Position numbers and translations under genes: made by a program | Shown here: positions 55,380 to 63,113 of the stretch, in pieces | Position numbering within the stretch: the first letter of the stretch is position 1 | Layout of the letters: each line of letters starts with the position of its first letter | Assembly (NCBI RefSeq): GCF_014651375.1 | Contig: NZ_BMWT01000001.1 | Coordinates: 980,501 to 1,044,500 of the forward strand | Reading direction: 5' to 3' | Source of the DNA: Tateyamaria omphalii | GTDB lineage: Bacteria > Pseudomonadota > Alphaproteobacteria > Rhodobacterales > Rhodobacteraceae | DNA length: 64,000 bases | Notes under the pieces: generated by a model | Told to the model about the DNA's origin: nothing | Seen by the model: the letters and a program-made list of their open reading frames with translations, nothing else | Database searches by the model: none

Positions 55380-56197
55380 TTGCCTTGATTGTCAGTGCGG
55401 TCTTTGTTCCGTCGCGTCTGATAGGCAGCCCACAAGTCGGGGCGACGGGTTTCGGTGAGGCGCTCAGCCATGGCATAACGCCATTCGGCGATCTTGCCGT
55501 GGTTTCCGGACATCAGCACCTCGGGAATGTCGCGTCCTTCCCATGTCGCCGGTCGTGTGTATTGCGGGTGTTCCAGAAGGTCGTTTGAATGGCTTTCCTC
55601 GACTGCGCTTTCCGCGTTGCCCAGAACGCCGGGCAAGAGCCGCACGGTGGCGTCGAGCATGGCCTGCGCCGCAATCTCTCCCCCGGTCATCACAAAATCG
55701 CCAAGAGACACTTCGGTGATCCCCCAGTGCTCAAGCACCCGCTCGTCGACTCCTTCGAACCGGCCACAGAGCATCGTGACGCCGTCGCAGCGCGCAAGAT
55801 CGCGTGCCATGGTCTGATCAAACCGTTGTCCCCGCGGGGACATGTAGAGGATTGGCCATCGCCCGCGGGCGTGGACCTGTGCCTCGGTCAGTGCCGCGCT
55901 GACCACATCCGCGCGCAGCACCATGCCGGCGCCGCCGCCAGCGGGTGTGTCATCGACATTGCGGTGTTTGCCCACCCCATGCGCGCGCAGGTCGTGGGTG
56001 TGCAGTTGCCATTTGCCGTCCTGCAGTGCCTTGCCCGTCAGCGAAGCGCCCAGCACGCCGGGGAAGGTCTCGGGGAACAGGGTGACAATCCGGGCCTGCC
56101 AGACACCGACAAGATCGGGGGCTTCGTCCATCAGGGAAGACGGTTTCAGCGTTGGTCGGATGGCCTTGCGGCCATGGGATTTTGGTGGCGTGGACAT
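55376..56197 (-). CDS. trmD: tRNA (guanine-N1)-methyltransferase
   Basis: Methylates G37 of tRNAs reading CNN codons, preventing frameshifts. The 273-residue SPOUT enzyme has VTLFPETFPGVLGASLTGKAL, DDTPAGGGAGMV, LLCGRFEGVDERV-type (here MLCGRFEGVDERV) and the knot GDFVMTGGEIAAQAMLD (quoted in parts). An N-terminal extension of about 30 residues precedes the conserved VWQARIVTLFP, so an internal start is possible. Gene order rpsP-rimM-trmD is standard. Confidence 0.95.
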   Translation of the reverse strand: MSTPPKSHGRKAIRPTLKPSSLMDEAPDLVGVWQARIVTLFPETFPGVLGASLTGKALQDGKWQLHTHDLRAHGVGKHRNVDDTPAGGGAGMVLRADVVSAALTEAQVHARGRWPILYMSPRGQRFDQTMARDLARCDGVTMLCGRFEGVDERVLEHWGITEVSLGDFVMTGGEIAAQAMLDATVRLLPGVLGNAESAVEESHSNDLLEHPQYTRPATWEGRDIPEVLMSGNHGKIAEWRYAMAERLTETRRPDLWAAYQTRRNKDRTDNQGK

Positions 56198-56241
56198 AGC
56201 TGTCTGTTAAGCGATCCGGGCGGCAAGGGAAATGCCCGGTG

Positions 56242-56748
56242 TCAGAACAGCCCTTCGGGTGGGTCCGCCACGATGCGGCCCGCAGCCAGATCCACGGTTG
56301 GTACCGCGGCTTTGGTGAAGGGCAAAAGGACGGTTGTCGTCGCCCCCGGCATGTGCACCTCAAGCAGGTCACTGGCGCCGTGGTTCTGCACAGCTTTCAC
56401 GAGACCCAAGGATGTGCCGCCTGTGTCGAACACGTCGAGTCCGACCAAATCGGTATAGTAGAATTCATCATCCGGCAGGTGCGGGAGCTGGTCGCGGCGG
56501 GCAAAGAGCTGTGTACCCTTGAGCGTGTCGGCCTCTTCCTTGGTTGCGACCTCGGCGATCCGGGCGACAAAGCCGTTTTTCATGGGACGTATGAGCGCAA
56601 GGGCAAAGGAGCGCTTACCATCTTCCGTCGTAAGAGGGCTGTAGGTTTCGATGTCCTCGGGCAGGGCGCAGAACGATTTCACCCGGACCTCACCATGTAC
56701 ACCGTAGGCACCGCTGATGGCGCCGACACAGATCAGGTCGTCACTCAT
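56242..56748 (-). CDS. rimM: Ribosome maturation factor RimM
   Basis: Assists 30S subunit assembly, binding S19. The 168-residue protein has the N-terminal beta-barrel ([22 protein letters not shown], quoted in part) and the PRC-barrel with [14 protein letters not shown] and [19 protein letters not shown]. The ATG at 56748 is chosen over one at 56766. The small membrane-protein gene upstream overlaps its start by eight bases. Confidence 0.93.
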   Translation of the reverse strand: MSDDLICVGAISGAYGVHGEVRVKSFCALPEDIETYSPLTTEDGKRSFALALIRPMKNGFVARIAEVATKEEADTLKGTQLFARRDQLPHLPDDEFYYTDLVGLDVFDTGGTSLGLVKAVQNHGASDLLEVHMPGATTTVLLPFTKAAVPTVDLAAGRIVADPPEGLF

Positions 56749-56878
56749 TCCAACACACTCCATCACGCATCACGCCGCCTTGCTCTGTACATGCCTCTGC
56801 TCCCTGGCTGCGTTCGAACATCAGGCCCGCCACAAACGCGATCAGGATAAGGATGGGTGTGCGGATCAATCCGAACAT
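56741..56878 (-). CDS. Small single-pass membrane protein (45 aa)
   Basis: ATG at 56878 opens 45 codons ending eight bases inside rimM. The protein [20 protein letters not shown] is an N-terminal membrane helix followed by [23 protein letters not shown] with two Cys that could form a periplasmic disulfide. I recall similar short proteins beside rimM in Rhodobacterales but cannot name a function. The helix plus the overlap with rimM support it. Confidence 0.6.
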   Translation of the reverse strand: MFGLIRTPILILIAFVAGLMFERSQGAEACTEQGGVMRDGVCWNE

Positions 56879-57180
56879 GGGGCTCACTTTCTGCGGGGCG
56901 CTGGGCCGTTCAGGGCATTTGCGACACGTTGCCGTGTTTTGTCCAGTCCGCGCTTGCTTTGACGGCGTCTGGGCGGCTAGGTGCAGGGCATCCGTGCCAA
57001 GAGGCGCGGGAATGGAGATTTTATGCCGGTATAAACGGGCACATGCCCATGGCGTCGTGCAAACGATGCAAGCAGAAACACATCCGTCGCTTTCGCGGCG
57101 CCGTTGGCCTGTGCCCTGCCTTTCGTGTTCACGTGGTGTGAACCCTCTCAAATCATTCAATTCTTGACGAAAGGATGGCT
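56879..57180. other. 302-base divergent intergenic region
   Basis: No gene is supported on either strand. It contains GTTCAC-GTGGT-GTGAAC at 57127-57143, an inverted repeat 38 bases before the acetyltransferase start, that could be an operator. Confidence 0.5.
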
Positions 57181-57642
57181 ATGCCAGACCTCTTTCAAAC
57201 GCGCCCTGCGCGCGATACCGACATCCCTTTTCTTGCCCCCATTGCGGAGGCCACGCTGTTTCCGGGTGACATGTTGCTGGACATGATGGCCCCCGGCCTG
57301 AGTGGCGACAGCGATGACCTTTGGTGTGTGGTCGAACAGGATGGCGAGCCGGTCGGCTTTGCCTTTGTGCAAAGCGAGGCACTGACGGATCGCACGTGGA
57401 ACCTGCGCGCGATTGCGACGGCCCCTGATCTGCATGGCAAAGGGGCAGGAACGGTATTGATACACGCCGTTGAAGCAGCCTTGGCCGATGCGCGGATGCT
57501 GGTGATCGACACCACCCAGACGCCGGACCAAGACCGTGCGCGCCGCTTCTACAACGCGCGTGGATACGATCATGTGGCGACTATTCCGGCGTTCTTTGGG
57601 CCGGATGAAGACAAGGTCACGTTTACCAAGATGCTGGCCTGA
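57181..57642 (+). CDS. GNAT family N-acetyltransferase
   Basis: A 153-residue GNAT. The CoA-binding motif A is RAIATAPDLHGKGAGTVLIHAVE, then the C-terminal RRFYNARGYDHV. It is not of the RimJ/RimL type seen in the tandem array further right. GAAAGG lies six bases before the ATG at 57181, favouring it over the ATG at 57175. Substrate unknown. Confidence 0.82.
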   Translation: MPDLFQTRPARDTDIPFLAPIAEATLFPGDMLLDMMAPGLSGDSDDLWCVVEQDGEPVGFAFVQSEALTDRTWNLRAIATAPDLHGKGAGTVLIHAVEAALADARMLVIDTTQTPDQDRARRFYNARGYDHVATIPAFFGPDEDKVTFTKMLA

Positions 57643-57645
57643 CGG

Positions 57646-57682
57646 TTGGCATGGCATGCGCTGCGCTGTCTGCCCATGCCAA
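57646..57682. terminator. Long inverted repeat after the acetyltransferase gene
   Basis: TTGGCATGG (57646-57654) pairs with CCATGCCAA (57674-57682) across a 19-base loop that can itself fold (GCGCTGCGC). It is four bases past the stop. No T-run, so termination is only probable. Confidence 0.45.
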
Positions 57683-57721
57683 TTCACTTTTCCCCTTGCA
57701 TCTCGAAGGTGGTGATCTAGA

Positions 57722-57743
57722 TTTGGAACCAATCAGTTCCAAA
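57722..57743. promoter_or_regulatory. Perfect operator upstream of the SMR gene
   Basis: TTTGGAAC (57722-57729) and GTTCCAAA (57736-57743) form a perfect 8-bp inverted repeat around CAATCA, 14 bases before the SMR start. This is the size and symmetry of a TetR-family site. No TetR gene is in the vicinity. Confidence 0.6.
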
Positions 57744-57757
57744 ATAGGATGTTCGGA

Positions 57758-58075
57758 ATGGCGTGGTTCTACCTTGGTCTGGCGGCCATTTTCGAAGTGA
57801 CCTTTGCGATGAGCATGAAGTATGCGGATGGGTTCACAAATGCGCGGGCTTCCGTGTTGACCGTGGTGGCGGTGATCGCAGGGATCGGATTTCTAACTCT
57901 TGCCCTGCACGATCTGCCCGTCAGTGTGGCCTATCCGATCTGGACCGCTGTAGGGACGCTTGGAACCGTCGCCTTGGGCTATACGTTTCTGGGAGAGGCG
58001 CTCACGCCGCTCAAGGTGATTTCGGCCCTTGCCATTGTTGCCGGCGTTGCGGGGCTGAAAATCTCGGCTGGCTAG
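57758..58075 (+). CDS. Small multidrug resistance (SMR) family transporter
   Basis: A 105-residue four-helix inner-membrane exporter. Glu13 in AAIFEVTFAMSMKY is the proton/substrate-coupling residue of the SMR family; YPIWTAVGTLGTVALG and GEALTPLKVISALAIVAGVAGLK are typical (quoted in parts). The sequence near Glu13 is as close to the guanidinium exporters (Gdx/SugE) as to EmrE, so a guanidinium or quaternary-ammonium substrate are both possible. ATG 57749 is an alternative start. Overlaps the convergent bluB by four bases. Confidence 0.87.
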   Translation: MAWFYLGLAAIFEVTFAMSMKYADGFTNARASVLTVVAVIAGIGFLTLALHDLPVSVAYPIWTAVGTLGTVALGYTFLGEALTPLKVISALAIVAGVAGLKISAG

Positions 58076-58698
58076 CGCGTCTCTATAATCAGGTTGTGCC
58101 GGTGTTCCCATCCGGCGCGTTCGAGTTCGGGCGTGTCGGATTGTTCCTCTGGCCAGCCGACACACATGTAGGCAACGAGTGACCAGCCCGTAGGAACGTT
58201 GAGATCGCGGCACAATTGATCGGGATCGAGGATCGACACCCAACCCATGCCCAACCCTTCTGACCGGGCCGCAAGCCACATGAGTGTGACGGCCCCGACC
58301 ACCGAATAGCGGCGTGTCTCGGGCATGGTGGCAGCGCCCAACCCGTGGCCTTGCGCCGTGCGATCATCACAGAAAATAGCGAGGTGTTCAGGGGCTTCAA
58401 CCATGCCAGACAGTTTGAGCTGGCTGTAGCTGGCCGCCTGATCGCCGTCATACCCGGCGAGGGCCTGGGCGTTGGCGACCTTGTAGTTTTCGAGAGCGGA
58501 CGCGCGGGCCGCTTCGCTTTGCACGCGGATGATGCGCCAGGGTTCGGACAGCCCCACGGAAGGGGCCAGCCGAAAGGTGTCGAGGCAGCGCATCAGCACT
58601 GCCTCATCCACGGGATCGGTGCGGAAGCGGCGCACATCACGCCGCCACGCCATCAGGTTCAGAAGTTGGTCGCGAAACTCATTCGGGAATGTGTCCAC
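58072..58698 (-). CDS. bluB: 5,6-dimethylbenzimidazole synthase BluB
   Basis: Fragments FMN in the presence of O2 to give 5,6-dimethylbenzimidazole, the lower ligand of vitamin B12. The 208-residue nitroreductase-fold enzyme has MAWRRDVRRFRTDPVD, LAPSVGLSEPWRIIRV, the lid segment GLGAATMPETRRYSVVGAV and GLGMGWVSILDP (quoted in parts), which match BluB specifically. Suggests aerobic cobalamin synthesis or salvage. Other cobalamin genes are not in the window. Confidence 0.92.
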   Translation of the reverse strand: MDTFPNEFRDQLLNLMAWRRDVRRFRTDPVDEAVLMRCLDTFRLAPSVGLSEPWRIIRVQSEAARASALENYKVANAQALAGYDGDQAASYSQLKLSGMVEAPEHLAIFCDDRTAQGHGLGAATMPETRRYSVVGAVTLMWLAARSEGLGMGWVSILDPDQLCRDLNVPTGWSLVAYMCVGWPEEQSDTPELERAGWEHRHNLIIETR

Positions 58699-58713
58699 GC
58701 GCCAACCCCCTGA

Positions 58714-59103
58714 TTACTCTTCTGTTTCTTCAGCGGCGGCTTCTTCGGCAGGCGCTTCGGATGCTTCAGCGGCCTTGGCTGCTTTTTCTTCTGCGCGCTC
58801 TTTGGCTTTGGCGCCGGGTTCACCCTTGTTGGGGTTGTTGCGCTCTTTTTTCTCGAGCACGCCTGCGGCTTCCAGCATACGGCTGATGCGATCTGTGGGC
58901 TGTGCACCCTCACCCAGCCAGTACTGAACGCGTTCCATGTTCATTTTCACGCGCTCTTCGCTGTCCTTGGGCAGCAGCGGGTTATAGGTGCCCAGCTTTT
59001 CGATGTAGCGGCCGTCGCGTGGCATGCGGCTGTCAGCAGCCACGATGCGGTAGAAGGGACGCTTTTTCGAGCCACCACGGGCAAGACGGATTTTCATGGC
59101 CAT
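58714..59103 (-). CDS. rpsP: 30S ribosomal protein S16
   Basis: Small-subunit protein needed for 30S assembly. The 129-residue product begins [20 protein letters not shown] and contains [13 protein letters not shown]; residues 80-129 are an Ala/Glu/Lys-rich tail common in Alphaproteobacteria. In this genome rpsP is split from rimM by bluB, the SMR gene, a GNAT gene and a small gene, rather than adjoining it. Confidence 0.95.
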   Translation of the reverse strand: MAMKIRLARGGSKKRPFYRIVAADSRMPRDGRYIEKLGTYNPLLPKDSEERVKMNMERVQYWLGEGAQPTDRISRMLEAAGVLEKKERNNPNKGEPGAKAKERAEEKAAKAAEASEAPAEEAAAEETEE

Positions 59104-59144
59104 TGTTTGTTTCTCCTTTAATGGCGGTCGCGGGCAAGTGCCCG

Positions 59145-59441
59145 TTATTCTTGAGCTTTCTTATGGTGCTGAATGACTTCAGCGATGATGAAGTTCAGGA
59201 ACTTCTTGGCGAATTCGGGGTCCAGATCGGCCCGGTTTGCCAAATCTTCGAGCCGAGCGATCTGCGCGGCTTCGCGCGTGGGATCGGAAGGCGGAAGGTC
59301 GTGTGTGGCCTTGAGTTTCCCCACGGCCTGCGTGTGTTTGAACCGCTCGCCCAGGGTATAGACGAGGATGGCATCGAGCCGGTCAATGCTGGCGCGGTGG
59401 TCGGCAAGCACCTCGGCGGCGCGGGTAACAGCATCAGTCAT
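59145..59441 (-). CDS. Chorismate mutase (AroQ type)
   Basis: Rearranges chorismate to prephenate, feeding the prephenate dehydratase encoded at 3071-3901. The 98-residue all-alpha AroQ protein has [44 protein letters not shown] and [14 protein letters not shown] (quoted in parts), containing the usual Arg, Lys, Asp and Glu/Gln active-site positions. Its upstream region carries the GTRCAC phased repeat. Confidence 0.9.
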   Translation of the reverse strand: MTDAVTRAAEVLADHRASIDRLDAILVYTLGERFKHTQAVGKLKATHDLPPSDPTREAAQIARLEDLANRADLDPEFAKKFLNFIIAEVIQHHKKAQE

Positions 59442-59480
59442 GAGCGGTCCTTTCCGGGCCCAAAATGGCCGACAAACAGG

Positions 59481-59525
59481 GTGTCACCCCCGGTGCACCA
59501 TCCGTACACCCCGTGTGCACCCCCA
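59481..59525. repeat. 11-bp-phased GTRCAC repeat, copy B
   Basis: GTGCAC at 59493, GTACAC at 59504 and GTGCAC at 59515 are spaced exactly 11 bases, preceded by GTGTCACCCCCG. It lies between the chorismate mutase start and the end of the GNAT array, and shares CACCATCCGTACACCCC with copy A at 28868-28911. Confidence 0.6.
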
Positions 59526-59549
59526 CCGCGCAGGTGGTGTAAGGTTTCG

Positions 59550-60152
59550 TTAATCAAGTGCCCATCCTTTCGGCTTGAACATTGGGTCGGCGTAGTGGCC
59601 GATTTCCATTTCGATCCCGTGCGCCAGTTGCGTGCCATCAAGGGCGTCAGGCGAGGGGTGGCGGTAGACGGCGTCGGAGCCGTCGATGGTTTGCGCGGTC
59701 TTGTCCTTGGTCGCACCAAGCCGCTCGGCCAGCCGGATGCTGTCGAGGTTCATCGGGTCGAGGTAGCTGACTGCCCCGTCCCATCCGTTCGCGTAGTAGT
59801 GCGCGCGCACCGCGTGCGTGGCTTCGAGCGCGTAGCCCTTACCCGCCTTGTCGGGCCAGATGATCCAGGCGATCTCGCGTTCTGGCCAGCCAGCGGGCTG
59901 CCAGCCGCCAGCCATGCCGTAGGTGTCGTCGCTGTCCTTGTCGTGGATCATCCACATGCCGAAGCCGCGGATGTCCCAATGTCCGATCTCGGCGGCGTAG
60001 AGCATCCACGCCTCGTACGGATTGAGCGGTCCGCCCATGAAGCGGGAGCGGTAGGAGGCGAAGGTGGCCTTGAAGTTCGGGTAATCCTCGGGCTGGGGGC
60101 CGCGCAGGACAAGCCGCTGTGTTTCGATGGTGGGGATGGTTGTGTGGGACAT
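59550..60152 (-). CDS. GNAT acetyltransferase, RimJ/RimL type (array member 1)
   Basis: A 200-residue member of the tandem array: N-terminal IETQRLVLRGPQPEDYPNF, the F-x-GGP motif RFMGGPLNP, motif A WPDKAGKGYALEAT and the C-terminal NLDSIRLAERLGA. It carries a 25-residue C-terminal tail (GIEMEIGHYADPMFKPKGWALD, quoted in part) absent from the others. RimJ/RimL proteins acetylate N-termini of ribosomal proteins or small amines; no substrate is evident. Last gene of the chain; its ATG overlaps the preceding stop by one base. Confidence 0.85.
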   Translation of the reverse strand: MSHTTIPTIETQRLVLRGPQPEDYPNFKATFASYRSRFMGGPLNPYEAWMLYAAEIGHWDIRGFGMWMIHDKDSDDTYGMAGGWQPAGWPEREIAWIIWPDKAGKGYALEATHAVRAHYYANGWDGAVSYLDPMNLDSIRLAERLGATKDKTAQTIDGSDAVYRHPSPDALDGTQLAHGIEMEIGHYADPMFKPKGWALD

Positions 60153-60715
60153 CACATCACCTCCCGCACATAGCGGTAGATCAGCGTCGTTTCGCCATCT
60201 TCCGTGATTTCGCCATCAGGCAGGCCGCCAAGGCGCCTTGCCAGTTTGATGGAGCGCGCGTTGTCGGGGTCGATGTAGCTGACCAATGTGGACCAGCCGA
60301 GCGTGTCGAAGGCATAGGTGAGCGCTGCCTGTGCGGCTTCAAACCCAATCCCAACACCTTCGGCTTTTTGGGTGAGCACAAAGCCGAGTTCCGGTTCCTG
60401 GTCACCAGCTTCAAATCCCAGCAAGGCAAAGCCTGCAATGTCGCCCGCATGACCGATGGTCCAGAGGCCGTGGCCATGCAGAAGCCACGTGGAGGTCATC
60501 TGGGAGAAGTCGGTCCATGCGTCTTCGCGGCTCATTGGGCCGCCGATATGCTGACCCCGGTCGGAACAGGCGATCTGCGCATAAGTGTCGAAATCGGTGA
60601 CGCGGGGCGCACGCAGAAGCAGCCGTTCGGTTGATAGCGTGGGCAGTTGGCCTTGCAGGGCGATGGCAAACAGGGCCGCCGGCCCGTCGCGTGGTGTTTC
60701 GCAGGGAAAAGTCAT
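60152..60715 (-). CDS. GNAT acetyltransferase, RimJ/RimL type (array member 2)
   Basis: A 187-residue GNAT with STERLLLRAPRVTDFDTYAQ, HIGGPMSREDAW, motif A QKAEGVGIGFEAAQAAL (a less canonical QxxGxG) and NARSIKLARRLGG. An N-terminal stretch MTFPCETPRDGPAALFAIAL precedes the domain and is unlike the other members. Coupled on both sides (ATGA upstream, TGATG downstream). Confidence 0.84.
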   Translation of the reverse strand: MTFPCETPRDGPAALFAIALQGQLPTLSTERLLLRAPRVTDFDTYAQIACSDRGQHIGGPMSREDAWTDFSQMTSTWLLHGHGLWTIGHAGDIAGFALLGFEAGDQEPELGFVLTQKAEGVGIGFEAAQAALTYAFDTLGWSTLVSYIDPDNARSIKLARRLGGLPDGEITEDGETTLIYRYVREVM

Positions 60716-61239
60716 CCGCACGCCTCCGGTCCCGGGTGGCGCCACACCTGCATGTCACCAAAACGCTCATGCGTGAAATCACGGTCGTAGCTTGCACCCA
60801 GCCGTTCGGCCACACGGCGCGAGCCGTCGTTGCCCACGGCGATCAGGCTGGTGAGCGTTGTCCAGCCAAGCGTGCCATAGGCATAGTCGCGTGCCGCGCG
60901 CCCGGCCTCGGTTGCGTAACCTTTGCCCGTTGCGCCGTCGAACAGGTCCCAGCCCAGTTCGTTTTCCGGGAAACCCTCGGGATGCCAGAGGCCGACGATG
61001 CCCACGGTCGCCTTTGTCTCTTTCTCGATCACCGTCCAGCGGCCAAAGCCGCGCAGCACCCAATGTCCGGCTTCCAGTGCAAGCGAGCGCCAGCTGAGTT
61101 CACGGCTGAGCGGTCCGCCGACAAAACTGGCGCGGGGGGATGCGTAGAAGGCCGCAAAGGCGTCAAAATCCGACAGGTCCGGCGCGCGCAGGATCAGACG
61201 TTCGGTTTCGAGTTCAGGAGCTGAGAAGGTGACTGTCAT
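60712..61239 (-). CDS. GNAT acetyltransferase, RimJ/RimL type (array member 3)
   Basis: A 175-residue GNAT: ELETERLILRAPDLSDFDAF, SFVGGPLSRELSW, motif A GATGKGYATEAGRAA and GSRRVAERLGASYD. All hallmarks of the fold are intact. It overlaps both neighbours by four bases (ATGA). Confidence 0.86.
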   Translation of the reverse strand: MTVTFSAPELETERLILRAPDLSDFDAFAAFYASPRASFVGGPLSRELSWRSLALEAGHWVLRGFGRWTVIEKETKATVGIVGLWHPEGFPENELGWDLFDGATGKGYATEAGRAARDYAYGTLGWTTLTSLIAVGNDGSRRVAERLGASYDRDFTHERFGDMQVWRHPGPEACG

Positions 61240-61757
61240 GCCGCGGGCCTCGGGTGGCGGTAGACATAGGCCTCCTTGCCGGGATCTTCGGCTGTCTCAT
61301 CGCGCAAAGCGCCCAGACGTTCTGCAAGCGCGACCGAGGCGTCGTTGCCGTGGGCGATGTAGCTGACGATGGTGTCCCATTTCAGTGTGTGCCACGCATG
61401 GTCGATACAGGCCCTTGCCGCTTCGAATGCGATGCCTTTGCCTTCGTGCTTGGCGTCGAAGAGGACCCAGCCGACTTCCTTTTCCGGCCATGTGTTCGGG
61501 TACCAGTGGCCCACGATGCCGAGGGGTGTATCGTCATCGTGATAGGTCACTACGAACATGCCAAAGCCATTCATCACCCAGTGGCCGATTTCCGTGCAGA
61601 AGAAATTCCAACCCTGTCGGTCGTTCATGGGGCCGCCCACGAATTGGGACCGGTCGGTCTTGTAGAACTCGATAAAGGTCGGCGCGTCCTGCGGTTGCGG
61701 GGCGCGCAGGGTCAGCCGCTCGGTTCTGAGGGTCGGGGTGCCGGTCAGGGTGATCAT
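61236..61757 (-). CDS. GNAT acetyltransferase, RimJ/RimL type (array member 4)
   Basis: A 173-residue GNAT: TLRTERLTLRAPQPQDAPTF, QFVGGPMNDRQGW, motif A KHEGKGIAFEAARACI and ASVALAERLGALRD. The ATG at 61757 overlaps the previous stop (ATGA); a longer upstream start in the same frame would run into member 5. Confidence 0.86.
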   Translation of the reverse strand: MITLTGTPTLRTERLTLRAPQPQDAPTFIEFYKTDRSQFVGGPMNDRQGWNFFCTEIGHWVMNGFGMFVVTYHDDDTPLGIVGHWYPNTWPEKEVGWVLFDAKHEGKGIAFEAARACIDHAWHTLKWDTIVSYIAHGNDASVALAERLGALRDETAEDPGKEAYVYRHPRPAA

Positions 61758-62266
61758 ATCGCTACCTCTTGGGCGAGCTGGTAAACCACTGCGCCTTCGT
61801 ACCAAGCGGGGGCTTGGACATCGGTTCGGATGGCCCCAATCCGCTCGGCAATGCCGATGGATCCGCTGTTGTCAGGCATGATATGTATGACCACTTGCGG
61901 CCAGCCGAGGTCGCCCAGCACGTGGTTGCGAACTCGATTTGCAGCTTCGGTTGCAAAGCCTTGGCCCTCATATGCGCCATCCCAGAGTGTCCAGGTGAGT
62001 TCGGGCGGCTGTGTATCATCCAGCTGCATGGGTCCGACATGACCGATGGGTGCCCCGTCTCGTTCCATGATATAGCGGCCGAAACCGCGCAGGGTCCAAT
62101 GACCGGCGATGGCCGCCAACTTGTCGAAGGCTTTGGCCTGATCGAAAGGCCCCCCGACGAATTTCGTGCGGTCGGAGGCGCAATAGGTCGCATAGACCGA
62201 CAAGTCGCCGGCTTGCGGCTGGCGCAGGGTTAACCGATCAGTACGGAGCGTAGGGGCAGCTTTCAT
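61754..62266 (-). CDS. GNAT acetyltransferase, RimJ/RimL type (array member 5)
   Basis: A 170-residue GNAT: TLRTDRLTLRQPQAGDLSVY, KFVGGPFDQAKAF, motif A AYEGQGFATEAANRV and SGSIGIAERIGAIRT. It lacks the terminal VYRHP-type strand of members 1, 3, 4 and has VVYQLAQEVAI instead. Four-base overlaps on both sides. Confidence 0.86.
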   Translation of the reverse strand: MKAAPTLRTDRLTLRQPQAGDLSVYATYCASDRTKFVGGPFDQAKAFDKLAAIAGHWTLRGFGRYIMERDGAPIGHVGPMQLDDTQPPELTWTLWDGAYEGQGFATEAANRVRNHVLGDLGWPQVVIHIMPDNSGSIGIAERIGAIRTDVQAPAWYEGAVVYQLAQEVAI

Positions 62267-62784
62267 GCACCCCTCCGATGACGGAAAACCGCCGTGTCTT
62301 GGGACGTTTCACCAGTGGGCAGGGGGGCATCCGGGTCATGGGTTGCGCCGAGTTTGGCTGCGAGTGCTTCGGAGCGGGTGTTGCCGGGTGTGATGTAGCT
62401 GACGACGCTTTCGGCGTTGGTATTCGACCAAAACCAGTTGCGTGCAAGAGTGGCCGCTTCGGCAGCATAGCCGTGCCCTTCGAATTCTTCGAGCAGAACC
62501 CAGCCCAGTTCCGGTTCGGGGAAGTGGTGCGGTTGGTTGATGCCGATCTGGCCCATGAACGCGCCATCGCTGTTGCGTTCAAGTCCCCAGCTGCCAAAGC
62601 CCTTGAGTTGCCAACTGCCTACTTCCGCGGCGATCCAGTACCACATCTGTTTGGCTGCAACTGGGCCACCCATGTACTGCGCGCGGTCAGATGCGAAGAG
62701 CGCGTAGAGCGGTTCGAAGTCCGACATCACGTGCGCGCGCAATGTCAGGCGGTCAGTCTTGAGGGTGGGGGCAAGGGGTGTCAT
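62263..62784 (-). CDS. GNAT acetyltransferase, RimJ/RimL type (array member 6)
   Basis: A 173-residue GNAT: TLKTDRLTLRAHVMSDFEPL, QYMGGPVAAKQMW, motif A EFEGHGYAAEAATLA and TRSEALAAKLGATHD. First of the array in transcription order. Its ATG at 62784 overlaps the stop of the NIPSNAP-like gene. Confidence 0.86.
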   Translation of the reverse strand: MTPLAPTLKTDRLTLRAHVMSDFEPLYALFASDRAQYMGGPVAAKQMWYWIAAEVGSWQLKGFGSWGLERNSDGAFMGQIGINQPHHFPEPELGWVLLEEFEGHGYAAEAATLARNWFWSNTNAESVVSYITPGNTRSEALAAKLGATHDPDAPLPTGETSQDTAVFRHRRGA

Positions 62785-63113
62785 AGGCCCAACTCCTGCA
62801 ACGATGCGCCGTCGAGTACGGGGCGGGTGAAGGTGCGGTCGAAGCTGAGGATGCAGCCGGTGTCTTGCGCGTGTTTGTAGGCGCGTTGGCATTCGCCGTC
62901 CTGCGCCATTTCGGTGCGGTAGGCTTCGTAGGCCGCAAGCGATGGGAACGAGAACATCGCCCATGCTTTGTTGTTGGCCCCTTCGGAGGGCAGGAAATAG
63001 CCGTGATGCGTGCCGCCCATGCGGTTCACGAGGTGAATCCACGCACGCGCGTAGACCTCGAACGCATCGACCTTTTGAGGGTCGATCACATATGTGATCA
63101 GGGCGGTTATCAT
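62781..63113 (-). CDS. NIPSNAP-like dimeric alpha-beta barrel protein
   Basis: A 110-residue protein of the NIPSNAP/ferredoxin-like dimeric barrel type: VIDPQKVDAFEVYARAW, MGGTHHGYFLPSEGANNKAW and FPSLAAYEAYRTEM. Function in bacteria is unknown. Its start overlaps the ffh stop and its stop overlaps the first GNAT gene, so it belongs to the ffh-led transcript. Confidence 0.8.
   Translation of the reverse strand: MITALITYVIDPQKVDAFEVYARAWIHLVNRMGGTHHGYFLPSEGANNKAWAMFSFPSLAAYEAYRTEMAQDGECQRAYKHAQDTGCILSFDRTFTRPVLDGASLQELGL

Noticed and set aside
55826..55841. Palindrome TGTCCCCGCGGGGACA inside trmD, identical to the core after hemF
   Set aside because: It encodes the conserved MSPRGQ segment of TrmD, so coding constraint explains it.
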